Part shown: piece by piece, positions 1 to 8,802 of the stretch
Numbering within the stretch: position 1 is the first letter of the stretch
How the letters are laid out: every line of letters begins with the position of its first letter
Assembly (NCBI GenBank): GCA_016235555.1
Contig: JACRKC010000042.1
Location: 62,001-126,000, forward strand
Length of the DNA stretch: 64,000 bases
Source of the DNA: Verrucomicrobiota bacterium
GTDB taxonomy: Bacteria > Verrucomicrobiota > Verrucomicrobiia > Opitutales > Opitutaceae
Direction: 5' to 3'
Made by a program: the position numbers and the translations under genes
The notes under the pieces: model-generated
Told to the model about the DNA's origin: nothing
Database searches by the model: none
The model's input: only the letters and a program-made list of their open reading frames with translations

Positions 1-55
1 GCGAACCGCTCTAATGAGATCACCTGAATATTTTGAAGTCTTGCACCAGCTCGTT

Positions 56-1429
56 ATGAAAAGTCTCCGCACCATCGGCAAACTCTCCGGCCTTGGCGCC
101 GCCCTAGTTGCCGCGATCAGCGGCTGCGCGCTGGCCCCATCAGCCGCGGAAAAACAGGCGCGCACCGAAGTCGCCCGGATCGGGACGGCAATTCGTCCCG
201 CCAGCCCAAAGCCGCCGCTGCCGGACCTACGCACCGATTCGCCGCTGACGGACTATGTGCACTTTGCCGTGCTCAATCATCCGCGCATCGAGGCCGCGTA
301 TCACGACTGGCGCGCCACCGTCTCCGTGATCGCGCCCACTCGCGCGTTGCCCGATCCGCAGGTCACGTTCGAGGCCGACATCGCGGACACTCTGATGACG
401 TTCATGCCGGGGTTGATGTTCGATTTCATGGCACCGGCCAAGCGCGCGGCGATGGGGCAGGAAGCCGTCGGGGCGAGTCGCGTGGCCTACCGGGTCTATG
501 CCGGGGAAGTGCTCGCGGTCGCCGCCAGCGTGCGCAAGGCGTGGCTGGAGCTGGCCTACGTGGACGAAGCACTGCGATTGCGCGAAAGTTCACTGCACGC
601 GTTCGACCTGGCCACCGCGGTCGCGGGCGCCGACTACACGACCGGGCGCGGCATGGGCACCTTGGAAATCCAAGTGCGGCTGGCAAACGATGCCGCCAAG
701 GTGCGTTCGGAACTCACCGCACTCGGCTACCGTCGCGACGCCGCACGAATTCGTTTCAGGTCCACGCTGGGGCTCGCGCCCACGGCAGCCGATCCGGCCT
801 GGCCCCAGGCGTCGCTCGCACCGACGACGCTCCCCAGCGAGGACGAACTCTGGCGCCGCGCGCAGGCGGCCAATCCCGAACTCGGCCGGATGCGCGCGAT
901 GGTGGAGATGGCGCTGGCCGGCATCGGCGTGGCCCGGCAGGGTGCGACCCCGGATTTTTCGCTCGGGGCGATGGCCGATTTCAAAGCCAGCCCGCTGATG
1001 GTGCGGCCGACCGCGACCGTCACGCTGCCGATCTGGCGCGAGAAAATTGCCGCGAACATCGCCGCCGCCGAAGCACGCCGCGACGCCGCGGTCGCCCGCG
1101 TGAATGCGGAGCAACTGAACCTCGCGGCCGAACTCGCGCAGATGCTCTACATGGTGCGCGAGAGCGAGCGCATGATCGCCTACATCGAGCAGTCGGCGCT
1201 GCCGAACTACGAGCGCGCCATCGCCACCCTCGAAGCCGGCTATCAGTCGGGCATGAACGGACCGGGAATGATTCCCGAGATCCGCATCATGGCGCTCGCG
1301 ATGCGGGTGGAGCGCGCCGCTGCGCTGCGCGACCGCGAGAGCGCGGTCACCGACCTGATGCTCCTGACGGCCGATGTCGCGCCGCCCGGCGCTCCGTTGC
1401 TCGCCGAATCCTCACTCTCCGCCCGCTGA
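56..1429 (+). CDS. TolC/CusC-like outer-membrane factor lipoprotein of a Cus-type efflux system
   Basis: Outer-membrane channel subunit of a tripartite metal efflux pump, expected to dock with the adaptor and RND pump encoded next. The N terminus from the ATG at 56 is a lipoprotein signal (Lys/Arg, hydrophobic run, then AISGC as lipobox), so I prefer it to the in-frame ATG at 14. The rest is long Ala/Glu/Arg-rich helices in two similar halves, as in the TolC/OEP family, and about 457 residues is the usual length. The next gene starts 19 nt downstream. Specificity comes from the CusA-like pump, not from this gene. The operon promoter lies at or before the window edge. Confidence 0.88.
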   Translation: MKSLRTIGKLSGLGAALVAAISGCALAPSAAEKQARTEVARIGTAIRPASPKPPLPDLRTDSPLTDYVHFAVLNHPRIEAAYHDWRATVSVIAPTRALPDPQVTFEADIADTLMTFMPGLMFDFMAPAKRAAMGQEAVGASRVAYRVYAGEVLAVAASVRKAWLELAYVDEALRLRESSLHAFDLATAVAGADYTTGRGMGTLEIQVRLANDAAKVRSELTALGYRRDAARIRFRSTLGLAPTAADPAWPQASLAPTTLPSEDELWRRAQAANPELGRMRAMVEMALAGIGVARQGATPDFSLGAMADFKASPLMVRPTATVTLPIWREKIAANIAAAEARRDAAVARVNAEQLNLAAELAQMLYMVRESERMIAYIEQSALPNYERAIATLEAGYQSGMNGPGMIPEIRIMALAMRVERAAALRDRESAVTDLMLLTADVAPPGAPLLAESSLSAR

Positions 1430-1448
1430 TTTCTTTTCCTGTCCAAAC

Positions 1449-3461
1449 ATGAACGCCTCCCTGCGCACCGTCGCATTCTTGACCCTCGGCCTGTTCGTCG
1501 CCGCCGCGCTGTTCGCGGCCGAGCAGCTCTACACCTGCGGGATGCACCCGCAGATCATCAAAAAGGAGCCGGGCAATTGCCCTGTCTGCGGCATGAAACT
1601 CACGCCGATCCGTGCCAACTCCTCCGGCCAGACGGCCGCAGGTGAGCGGAAGGCGAAATTCTACAAATCGACCATGATGGCTGGCGAAGTCAGCCCCAAG
1701 CCCGGCAAGGATTCGATGGGTATGGAGATGGTGCCCGTTTACGACGGCGGCGATTCTACGGCGACCAGCATCCAGATCGACGCTGCCACGATGCAGAAAA
1801 TGAATCTCCGCACGGCGCCGGTCGGCCACGGCCCGGTGCGCCGTGAAATCCGCGCAGTCGGCTCCGTCGCCTACAACGAGCAGGGTCTGCGCGACATCAC
1901 GACCAAGTATGAGGGCTGGCTGGAAAAGCTGCTCGTGAACGCCACGTGGGCCACCGTCAAGGCGGGCGACCCGCTGTTCGAGATTTACTCGCCGGACCTC
2001 TACAACGCGCAGCTCAACTACCTCGTCGCGCTCCGTTCCGAAGGCGAAGCCGGCGGCACCCTCACGCGCGCAGCCCTCGCGCGGCTGCAATTGTTCGACG
2101 TGCCGGCCGACGTGATCGCCGAGTTGAACCGGACCAGGGAGGCCCGGCGCACGATCATGTTTCGCGCCCCCGCCGATGGCGTGGTGATCGAGAAGATGGG
2201 TGTCGCCGGGCAGATGATGAAGCCGGGCGAGCGCATCTACCGACTCGCCGATCTTTCGTCGGTGTGGGTGCAGGCGGAGATTTACGAAAAAGATCTGCCG
2301 TTCATCCGCGTCGGCGCACCGGCCGCCGTGCGCACCAGCTATGGCCCGGAGCGCACGTTCGACGGCACGGTGGAATTGCTGTTGCCGCAGGTGCAGGAGC
2401 AGACCCGCACCGCCACCGCGCGCATCGTGCTCGCCAATCCCGATGGCGTTCTCCGGCCCGGCATGTTTGTGGAGGTGCGGTTCGGCGCCCAGCTCGCCGA
2501 CGATGCCGTGCTCGTGCCCGACACGGCGGTGCTGCGGAGCGGCGAGCGCAACACCGTCTTCGTCGCGCTGGACGGCGGCGCCTTCGAGCCGCGCGAAGTG
2601 AAGCTCGGTGCCCGCAGCGCCGGCGATGTCTATCAAGTCCTGAGTGGGTTGAGCGCGGGCGAGCGCGTCGTGATTTCGGGACAGTTCATGCTCGATTCGG
2701 AAAGCCAGCTTCGCGAAGCGATTCAAAAGATGCTCAAGCCCCCGAGCGCCGCAGCCGAGCCGGCCCCGGCCAGCGCGCCGGCTGCGCCCATGAAAAAGCA
2801 AAGCTCCGTCGTCGCGCCGGACGCCCTGAAGTCGCTCGCGCTCGCCGCCGCCGATGCCGCCTCCCCGCTCGCCCGCGACGACTTCGCCGGCTATCAGGTG
2901 CAACTTCCGGCACTGCGTGCGGCGTTCGCGGCGCTTTTCGCCGCCGACGAGCACGCGGCCCACGGCCCGCTCGGCGCGTTCAAGGACGGTCTCGCCGGAC
3001 CCTCGGACCTCAAGGCCGCGCGGCTGGCGTTCGCGCCCTTGAGTTCGGCCATTGCCGACGCCGTGAGGTCGGCCGGGCTTGTCGGCGACGCGGGCTTGCG
3101 AGTCTTCGAGTGCCCGATGGCGAAGGCCCGCTGGTTGCAGCGGGAGGCCGGCACCAAGAATCCTTTCTACGGCACCGCGATGCTGACGTGCGGCGACGAG
3201 ATCGACGTGGCAGTCACCAAGCCGAAAAAGACTGGCGCGCTCGTCGCACCGCCGCTCGATGCCCGTGCGATGGCCGCGCAATTGCCGCCCGGCCATCCGC
3301 CCATCGGGGCAGCCATGACGAGCCAGGATTTCCTGCGCTCGCAGATGGGCCTCGCTCCCGCCGGCAGCGCCGCCGGTGCCTCGGACGCGAGCTGCGGCAA
3401 CTGCGGCATGTCAGCCGCAGCGATGGCGGCGGGCGAACCCTGCGCACACGACAAAAAGTAA
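1449..3461 (+). CDS. cusB: RND efflux periplasmic adaptor (CusB-like) with heavy-metal-binding and DUF3347-like domains
   Basis: Membrane-fusion subunit linking the CusA-like pump to the outer-membrane factor. After a signal peptide ending near FAAEQ comes a heavy-metal-binding motif, CGMHPQ...CPVCGMKL, at about residues 29-57, then the HlyD/CusB barrel and hairpin domains (GSVAYNE, GWLEKL, YSPDLYNAQ). After about residue 455 an added C-terminal part resembles DUF3347 copper-binding domains (CPMAKARW...NPFYGTAMLTCGD), followed by a Cys-rich tail CGNCGMS...CAHDKK. The start at 1449 is chosen because it begins the signal peptide; the upstream in-frame codons overlap the previous gene. At 670 residues it is much longer than plain CusB because of the extra domains. 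Confidence 0.9.
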   Translation: MNASLRTVAFLTLGLFVAAALFAAEQLYTCGMHPQIIKKEPGNCPVCGMKLTPIRANSSGQTAAGERKAKFYKSTMMAGEVSPKPGKDSMGMEMVPVYDGGDSTATSIQIDAATMQKMNLRTAPVGHGPVRREIRAVGSVAYNEQGLRDITTKYEGWLEKLLVNATWATVKAGDPLFEIYSPDLYNAQLNYLVALRSEGEAGGTLTRAALARLQLFDVPADVIAELNRTREARRTIMFRAPADGVVIEKMGVAGQMMKPGERIYRLADLSSVWVQAEIYEKDLPFIRVGAPAAVRTSYGPERTFDGTVELLLPQVQEQTRTATARIVLANPDGVLRPGMFVEVRFGAQLADDAVLVPDTAVLRSGERNTVFVALDGGAFEPREVKLGARSAGDVYQVLSGLSAGERVVISGQFMLDSESQLREAIQKMLKPPSAAAEPAPASAPAAPMKKQSSVVAPDALKSLALAAADAASPLARDDFAGYQVQLPALRAAFAALFAADEHAAHGPLGAFKDGLAGPSDLKAARLAFAPLSSAIADAVRSAGLVGDAGLRVFECPMAKARWLQREAGTKNPFYGTAMLTCGDEIDVAVTKPKKTGALVAPPLDARAMAAQLPPGHPPIGAAMTSQDFLRSQMGLAPAGSAAGASDASCGNCGMSAAAMAAGEPCAHDKK

Positions 3462-3535
3462 CCGCCTCACTCGCAACTTGACCGCCCGAATCCGCGAAGC
3501 CCGCGGCGCACGGCGTCCCGAACCGCCCCTTCTCC

Positions 3536-6500
3536 ATGCTCAAAGCGATCATCGACTTCTCGCTCCGGAACAAATTCCTCGTGCTCGCCGGCACGGTGGC
3601 GCTCGTCTGCGGCGGCATCTTCGCCCTGCAACGGATTCCCCTCGACGCGATCCCGGACCTCTCCGACACGCAGGTCATCATCTACACCGAGTGGCCGGGA
3701 CAGGCGCCGCAGATCGTGCAGGATCAGGTGACCTATCCGATCACGACGAAGATGTTGTCGGTGCCGTCCGCGAAAGTGGTGCGCGGTTATTCCTTCTACG
3801 GCTTCTCGTTCGTTTACGTGATCTTCGAGGATGGCACCGACCCGTATTGGGCGCGCAGCCGCGTGCTGGAATACCTGAGCGGGCTCAGTGGCAGCCTGCC
3901 GGCGGGCGTGACGCCGCGCCTCGGGCCGGATGCGACGGGCGTGGGCTGGGCGTTCATGTATTCGCTCAACTCGAAGAACCACGACCTCGCGCAACTGCGC
4001 TCCATGCAGGATTGGTTCCTGCGCTATCAGCTCGCGAGCGTCGATGGCGTCGCCGAGATCGCCTCGGTCGGCGGCTTCGTGAAGCAATACCAGATCACGG
4101 TCGATCCGCACCGGCTGCACGCCTACAATCTGTCCATAGCCGAGGTCGCGATGGCGGTGCAGAAGAGCAACGGCGAGGTCGGCGGACGCTCGGTCGAGAT
4201 GGCCGAGAAGGAATTCATCCTCCGCGTGAAGGGCTACGTTTCCTCGGTGGAGGACCTGCGCAAGGTCGCCGTGGGCCGCGGTCCGGCCGGGACGCCCGTG
4301 TTGCTCGGCGAAGTCGCGAACGTCGGGCTCGGCCCCGACATGCGGCGCGGCATCGCCGAACTCAACGGCGAGGGCGAGACAGTCGGCGGCGTCGTGGTCG
4401 TGCGCTACGGCGTGGACACGCGCCAGGTCATCCAGGCGGTTCGCGCCAAGCTCGACCAGGCGATGAAAAGCCTGCCCGAAGGCGTCACCTATTCGGTGGC
4501 CTATGACCGCACCGCGCTGATCGACCGCGCGGTGCGCACCCTCAAGGAGAAGCTCATCGAGGAAAGCGTCGTCGTCGCCCTCGTGTGCCTCGTCTTCCTG
4601 ATGCACCTGCGCAGCTCGCTTGTGGCGATCATCATCCTGCCGATTGCCGTGCTCGCCTCGATTCTGATCATGTTTGGGCAGGGACTGAGCGCGAACATCA
4701 TGTCGCTCGGCGGTATCGCCATCGCCATCGGCGCGATGGTGGACGCGGTCATCATCATGATCGAAAACGCGCACAAGCACATGGAGCACGACGGCGGCAA
4801 GAAGCCGCATTGGGACATCATCCGCGATGCCTCCGTCGAGGTCGGCCCCACGTTGTTCTACTCGTTGCTCGTCATCACGGTCTCGTTTCTGCCGGTGTTC
4901 ACCTTGCAGGCGCAGGAAGGCCGCATGTTCAAGCCGCTCGCGTTCACCAAGACCTACTCGATGGGCGCGGCGGCGCTGCTCTCCATCACGCTCGCGCCGG
5001 TGCTGATGGGCTTTTTCATCCGCGGCAAAATTCCCGCCGAAGAAAAAAATCCGGTGAACCGTCTTCTCATCTGGATGTATCACCCGCTGCTGGATCGCAT
5101 GATCAAGTATCGCTGGATCGTGATCGCCGCGGCGGCGTTGATCGTGGGCTGGGTGTTCTTCCCGTGGAACGCGGTGGTGTCGCGCGTGCTGCCCGACGGC
5201 ACGGCCAAGGAGTTCGCCTTCAAGCTCGGGAAGGCGTTTCCCTATCAAAATATCGGCTCGGAGTTCATGCCGCCGCTCTACGAGGGCGACCTGCTCTACA
5301 TGCCGACGACGTTCCCCGGCATCTCGCCGACGAAGGCGCGGGAAATCATCCAGCAGACCGACCAGATCATCAAATCGTTTGCCGAGGTGCATCACGTCTT
5401 CGGCAAGATCGGGCGGGCGGAATCCGCGACCGACCCCGCGCCAATGGACATGATCGAGACGACCATCATGCTCAAACCCGAGGAGGAGTGGCCCGTCGTC
5501 GACTTCATGGACGACAACGGGAAGGTCATCGCCCATCGGCGGCGGACCATCGACGAACTCACGGCTGCGATGAACGGTGCCGTGCAGATTCCCGGTCTCA
5601 CGAACGCATGGACGATGCCGATCAAGACGCGCATCGACATGCTCGCCACGGGCATCAAGACGCCCGTCGGCATCAAGGTCGCCGGTTCCGATCTCCGCGA
5701 GCTGGAACGCATCGCCAGCGAAATTGAAGGCGTGATCCGGCGCGCACCCGGCACGAGCAGCGTGTTTGCCGAACGCGTGATGGGCGGCAACTACGTCGAG
5801 TTCGACATCGATCGCGACGCCATCGCCCGCTACGGCCTCACCGTCGGCGAGGTGCAGGAAACCTTGCAGGTCGCGCTCGGCGGGATGCCGCTGACGACGA
5901 CCGTCGAGGGTCTCGAACGCTACGGCGTGATTCTCCGCTACGAACGCGACTACCGCGAAAATCTCGAAGCCCTCCGCGAAATTCTGATTCCGGTGAAGGC
6001 GGGCGCGAAAGCCGGCGGGATGGGCGGCGCCGGGGGCGCAACGATGGCCCAGGTGCCGTTGAGCCAGCTCGCGAACGTGCGCGTGGTCGCCGCCCCGATG
6101 GGCGTGAAGAGCGAAGCCGCCGTGCCGAACGCATGGATCTACGTCGATGTGCAGGGCGTGGACATCGGCAACTACGTGCGCGGCGCGCAGCGCACCGTGA
6201 ACGACGCGATCCGCAGCGGCGAAATCAAGGTGCCGACCGGCTACAGCATTTTCTGGAGCGGCCAGTATGAATACATGCAGCGCGCCAAGGCGCGGCTCAT
6301 GATCGTGGTGCCGCTTACGCTCCTGATCATTATCTTCATCATCTACCTGAACACGCAGTCATGGATCAAAACGTCCATCGTGCTGCTCGCGGTGCCGTTC
6401 TCGCTGGTCGGGGCGTTCTGGGCGCTGCACCTGGCCGGCTACAACATGAGTGTAGCGGTGTGGGTCGGCATCATTGCCCTTGCCGGCCTCGACGCCGAGA

Positions 6501-6850
6501 CCGGCGTCGTGATGCTGCTCTATCTCGATCTCGCCTACGAGGACTGGAAAAAGAAAGGTCTGCTCACCTCGACCGCCGGTCTGCGCGATGCGATCTATCA
6601 CGGAGCCGTGAAGCGCGTGCGCCCGAAGGCGATGACGGCCGCCGTCATCATCGCTGGTCTCCTGCCGATCTTGTGGAGTCACGGCACCGGAGCCGACACG
6701 ATGAAACGCATCGCGCTGCCGATGGTCGGCGGCGTGGTCACTTCGACGCTGATGGAACTCCTCGTCTATCCCGCGATTTTCTTCCTGTGGCGCAAACGCA
6801 GTCTGCCGGCGCCGGACCCCGTCCCGCCGGGCGAGTTAGCTTCCCCATGA
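3536..6850 (+). CDS. cusA: CusA-type heavy-metal efflux RND pump
   Basis: Proton-driven inner-membrane pump of the HME-RND family, about 1104 residues with two sets of transmembrane helices and two large periplasmic loops. It begins MLKAIIDFSLRNKFLV, the canonical start of CusA/CzcA proteins. The fourth-helix motif AIGAMVDAVIIMIENAHKHME and the periplasmic segment FMPPLYEGDLLYMPTTFPGI are those of the copper/silver (CusA) branch rather than the Zn/Co/Ni branch. It follows the matching outer-membrane factor and adaptor and overlaps the next small gene by ATGA, so translation is probably coupled. Copper/silver specificity is inferred from these motifs; export of Cu(I)/Ag(I) was not tested. Confidence 0.93.
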   Translation: MLKAIIDFSLRNKFLVLAGTVALVCGGIFALQRIPLDAIPDLSDTQVIIYTEWPGQAPQIVQDQVTYPITTKMLSVPSAKVVRGYSFYGFSFVYVIFEDGTDPYWARSRVLEYLSGLSGSLPAGVTPRLGPDATGVGWAFMYSLNSKNHDLAQLRSMQDWFLRYQLASVDGVAEIASVGGFVKQYQITVDPHRLHAYNLSIAEVAMAVQKSNGEVGGRSVEMAEKEFILRVKGYVSSVEDLRKVAVGRGPAGTPVLLGEVANVGLGPDMRRGIAELNGEGETVGGVVVVRYGVDTRQVIQAVRAKLDQAMKSLPEGVTYSVAYDRTALIDRAVRTLKEKLIEESVVVALVCLVFLMHLRSSLVAIIILPIAVLASILIMFGQGLSANIMSLGGIAIAIGAMVDAVIIMIENAHKHMEHDGGKKPHWDIIRDASVEVGPTLFYSLLVITVSFLPVFTLQAQEGRMFKPLAFTKTYSMGAAALLSITLAPVLMGFFIRGKIPAEEKNPVNRLLIWMYHPLLDRMIKYRWIVIAAAALIVGWVFFPWNAVVSRVLPDGTAKEFAFKLGKAFPYQNIGSEFMPPLYEGDLLYMPTTFPGISPTKAREIIQQTDQIIKSFAEVHHVFGKIGRAESATDPAPMDMIETTIMLKPEEEWPVVDFMDDNGKVIAHRRRTIDELTAAMNGAVQIPGLTNAWTMPIKTRIDMLATGIKTPVGIKVAGSDLRELERIASEIEGVIRRAPGTSSVFAERVMGGNYVEFDIDRDAIARYGLTVGEVQETLQVALGGMPLTTTVEGLERYGVILRYERDYRENLEALREILIPVKAGAKAGGMGGAGGATMAQVPLSQLANVRVVAAPMGVKSEAAVPNAWIYVDVQGVDIGNYVRGAQRTVNDAIRSGEIKVPTGYSIFWSGQYEYMQRAKARLMIVVPLTLLIIIFIIYLNTQSWIKTSIVLLAVPFSLVGAFWALHLAGYNMSVAVWVGIIALAGLDAETGVVMLLYLDLAYEDWKKKGLLTSTAGLRDAIYHGAVKRVRPKAMTAAVIIAGLLPILWSHGTGADTMKRIALPMVGGVVTSTLMELLVYPAIFFLWRKRSLPAPDPVPPGELASP

Positions 6851-7119
6851 AAACCGGAATTTCCCACCGATGCATTCCCAGAGCACAACCGCGTGCGGCG
6901 GCGAACTGCGCTCTGTGCGACACACGACTCGCGCCCGACAGAGAGTTCTCGGTCGGCACCGCTGGCTCCAGAATCGGTGTGCGGTGCTGCCAGGAATGCG
7001 CCGGTCTTTTTGTCGTGTTCCTCGATGCACTCTTGGAGACGGCGAGAATTACTCCCGTCCCGTCGCACAACGACGTGCCGGCAAACGTCGACCCGTTCAG
7101 CCATGAATACTTCCGATGA
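6847..7119 (+). CDS. small Cys-rich protein, possible metallochaperone
   Basis: Ninety-residue protein whose ATG overlaps the cusA stop (ATGA), which is strong support for the start and for expression with the pump. It has no signal peptide or membrane helix, so it is probably cytosolic. It contains CALC near residue 22 and RCCQEC near residue 48, four to five thiols suited to a zinc or copper site, followed by a short hydrophobic helix. I do not recognise the family with certainty; it resembles short TRASH/YHS-like metal-binding modules. It could deliver copper to the pump or act as a sensor-like buffer. Confidence 0.6.
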   Translation: MKTGISHRCIPRAQPRAAANCALCDTRLAPDREFSVGTAGSRIGVRCCQECAGLFVVFLDALLETARITPVPSHNDVPANVDPFSHEYFR

Positions 7120-7339
7120 TTCCGGTGCAGAGACGTGTGTCGTCTGCGGCAAAGCCGTCGCCGGCACGAGCGGAGTGACTCACATCTATCACGACCGGCG
7201 CCCGTTCGCGCTGTGCTGCCCGATGTGCGTGGATATGTTCCAACGCGCACCCGCGCGTTTCGCCAGCGGCGAGCGACCGCAGAGCGTGGTCGAGGATCTG
7301 CTCGCCGACCTGAAGTGGAAAAACTCTTCCCGCTGGTAG
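7103..7339 (+). CDS. small TRASH/YHS-like Cys-rich metal-binding protein
   Basis: Seventy-eight-residue protein overlapping the preceding small gene by 17 nt. It has CVVCGK near residue 12, a conserved-looking HIYHDRRPFALCCPMC segment and FQRAPARFA, the pattern of TRASH/YHS treble-clef metal-binding domains (two Cys pairs separated by an aromatic/His segment and followed by an F...P.RF helix). It is probably cytosolic and the last gene of the Cus operon. With the previous gene it forms a pair of tiny thiol proteins attached to the pump. The role as copper chaperone or sink is inferred. Confidence 0.62.
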   Translation: MNTSDDSGAETCVVCGKAVAGTSGVTHIYHDRRPFALCCPMCVDMFQRAPARFASGERPQSVVEDLLADLKWKNSSRW

Positions 7340-7378
7340 TCGCACCGCCCGCGACCAATCGAAATCGCCCCATCCGAC

Positions 7379-7942
7379 CTATCGCTGCAAATCGCCGAGC
7401 AAGTCGCGCAGCTTCACCTTCGCGTGGTGGATGCGCAGCTCCACGGCCTTCGGGGTCGTGCCCATGATTTCCGCGGCCTCCTTCTGGCTTTTGCCTTCGA
7501 GGGAGCATAACATGAGCGGTAGCTTGAGCCGGTGTGGGAGCTGGTCGATGGCCCGTTGCAAGACTTTGAAGCGGTCCGCCTGCGCGCTCTGCTCGGACGG
7601 GATCGGCTGCGTGTCGGCGAGTTCGGTTCGCGCCCCGTCGTCTTCGGGCACGTCGAGCGGGATATCGTAGCGGTGCTTGCCGAGCCGGCGCAGACGGTCG
7701 CGGCAGAGGTTGACGGCGATCGTGTAGAGCCACGTCTTGACGGTCGATTGCGGCCTGAATGAAACCGCTTTGAAATACGCGCGCACAAACGTCTCCTGCG
7801 CCGCGTCGCGCGCCGCCGTCTCGTCCCGCAGGTAGCGGAACGCAAAACGGAAAAGCGGTTCGCGATGGCGTTGGATCAGTTCGTTCAGCGCCAAATCCTC
7901 GCCCGCCTTCAGGGCCTCGATCAGCGGCAGGTCCGGGTCCAC
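7379..7942 (-). CDS. cnrH: ECF sigma factor, CnrH-like
   Basis: Extracytoplasmic-function sigma-70 factor of 187 residues. Region 2 is LFRFAFRYLRDETAARDAAQETFVRAY...TWLYTIAVNLCRDRLRR and region 4 is LPHRLKLPLMLCSLEGKSQKEAAEIMGTTPKAVELRIHHAKVKLRDLL. I chose the GTG at 7942 because it lies 7 nt after the upstream sensor gene's stop and just before the conserved DLPLIEALKAGED segment; longer starts run into that gene. It is last in a minus-strand anti-sigma/sensor/sigma triad in the order of cnrYXH of Cupriavidus. It should direct transcription of its own operon and of the divergent RND operon through the paired promoters at 8735-8832. Confidence 0.9.
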   Translation of the reverse strand: MDPDLPLIEALKAGEDLALNELIQRHREPLFRFAFRYLRDETAARDAAQETFVRAYFKAVSFRPQSTVKTWLYTIAVNLCRDRLRRLGKHRYDIPLDVPEDDGARTELADTQPIPSEQSAQADRFKVLQRAIDQLPHRLKLPLMLCSLEGKSQKEAAEIMGTTPKAVELRIHHAKVKLRDLLGDLQR

Positions 7943-7949
7943 GGGTGAA

Positions 7950-8378
7950 TTACGGTGCGACGTCCAGACCTTGTTCGGCGAGTTGCAGCAGTTTGTCTCC
8001 CTGTGCGGGCGTGAGCACGCGGCGCATCTCAAAGATATGCGCAATCGAAGCGTTCTGCAGCTCGCCCATATGCAGGTGAATCTTGCCGACCGCCGCAGAA
8101 ATCTCGGGCGAGTCAGGCCGCCCCTGCCGGATGGCGAGCGCGAGCTCGTGGTTCGCCGCGCGCATCCGCTCGCGCAGAATCCGGTTCTGACTCGCGAACT
8201 TTTCCTCGATGGGCTCGAGCGCCTTGTGCTGTTCCGGGGTGATCTTCAGCTCCGCGTGCAGCCATTCGTGCGGATCGACTTTGGCGGCCCTTCGCGAATC
8301 CATCCAGCGGAGGGTGCAAAACGAGGAGAGCGCCGCGACCACCACGACCGCGACGAAGAATCCGATCAGGGTTTTCAT
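7950..8378 (-). CDS. cnrX: CnrX-like periplasmic Ni/Co sensor
   Basis: Membrane-anchored periplasmic metal sensor of 142 residues: one N-terminal transmembrane helix, then a four-helix hooked domain. The metal ligands reported for CnrX (H42, H46, E63, H119, M123) are all matched here as H37, H41, E58, H114 and M118, a constant offset of five, so the complete Ni/Co site appears conserved. It lies 3 nt after the anti-sigma gene and 7 nt before the sigma gene. Binding of Ni(II) or Co(II) should loosen the anti-sigma factor and free the sigma factor. Alternative: a related heavy-metal-resistance/Spy-like protein of another specificity, less likely given the ligands. Confidence 0.88.
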   Translation of the reverse strand: MKTLIGFFVAVVVVAALSSFCTLRWMDSRRAAKVDPHEWLHAELKITPEQHKALEPIEEKFASQNRILRERMRAANHELALAIRQGRPDSPEISAAVGKIHLHMGELQNASIAHIFEMRRVLTPAQGDKLLQLAEQGLDVAP

Positions 8379-8381
8379 GGG

Positions 8382-8720
8382 CTACTTGCGGACCGAGTGG
8401 GCGGTGGCGACCAGCACCAAAGGCGTGTCGGGCGAGAAAACCTCGAAGTGTAGCGAGTCGCGCGCGAGCAGCGCGTGATCGGCGGAGCGGGCCATTATCG
8501 CAGGCACCAGGCCGGCGAGCAGGGCGAGGCCGAGCGCGGACAGGGCCAGTCGCGGACGTTCGAGCAGCTCGCGCCAGTTCAGTCCGAGGAGCGTTCCCAG
8601 CCTGCGATGTCGCCGGTGTTCGATGTCCTTCCACACGTCCGCCGTAAACCGATCTGGCGCAGAGGGCAGTGGTTGCTTCGCGTAGGCGCTAAGCAGTTCG
8701 TCGAGCGGGTCGGAGTTCAT
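8382..8720 (-). CDS. cnrY: CnrY-like membrane anti-sigma factor
   Basis: A 112-residue protein with a cytoplasmic N-terminal part (LDELLSAYAKQPLPSAPDRFTADVWKDIEHRR, amphipathic helices suited to gripping a sigma factor), one transmembrane helix (LALSALGLALLAGLVPAI) and a short periplasmic tail. It is the first gene of the triad, and the next gene follows after 3 nt. Size, topology and position fit CnrY, which holds CnrH at the membrane until CnrX senses metal. Sequence similarity within this family is low, so the call leans on topology and synteny. The ATG lies about 15 nt below the -10 of its proposed ECF promoter. Confidence 0.82.
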   Translation of the reverse strand: MNSDPLDELLSAYAKQPLPSAPDRFTADVWKDIEHRRHRRLGTLLGLNWRELLERPRLALSALGLALLAGLVPAIMARSADHALLARDSLHFEVFSPDTPLVLVATAHSVRK

Positions 8721-8734
8721 GATTGTTAATCCAC

Positions 8735-8764
8735 TTAACGTAGGCGGGAGCCGTGATCCCTCAA
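8735..8764 (-). promoter_or_regulatory. ECF-type promoter of the cnrYXH-like operon
   Basis: On the minus strand the sequence reads TTGAGGGAT (8764-8756), a 15-nt spacer, then CGTTAA (8740-8735), about 15 nt before the anti-sigma ATG. The same two elements with the same spacing occur on the opposite strand at 8803-8832. This mirrored arrangement is seen directly in the sequence. That the CnrH-like sigma factor recognises them is inferred. Confidence 0.72.
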
Positions 8765-8802
8765 CCTTTCTTCCATCGGCGGGGCTGATCCGCGCAAAAA
8801 GT

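Noticed and set aside
1347-3296. 649-codon minus-strand frame over the adaptor gene
   Set aside because: High GC lengthens antisense frames; its translation is Arg/His/Gly-rich with no domain, and the plus strand has a clear adaptor protein.
3467-5536. 689-codon minus-strand frame inside cusA
   Set aside because: Shadow of the RND pump gene; composition skewed to His/Arg/Asp, no motif.
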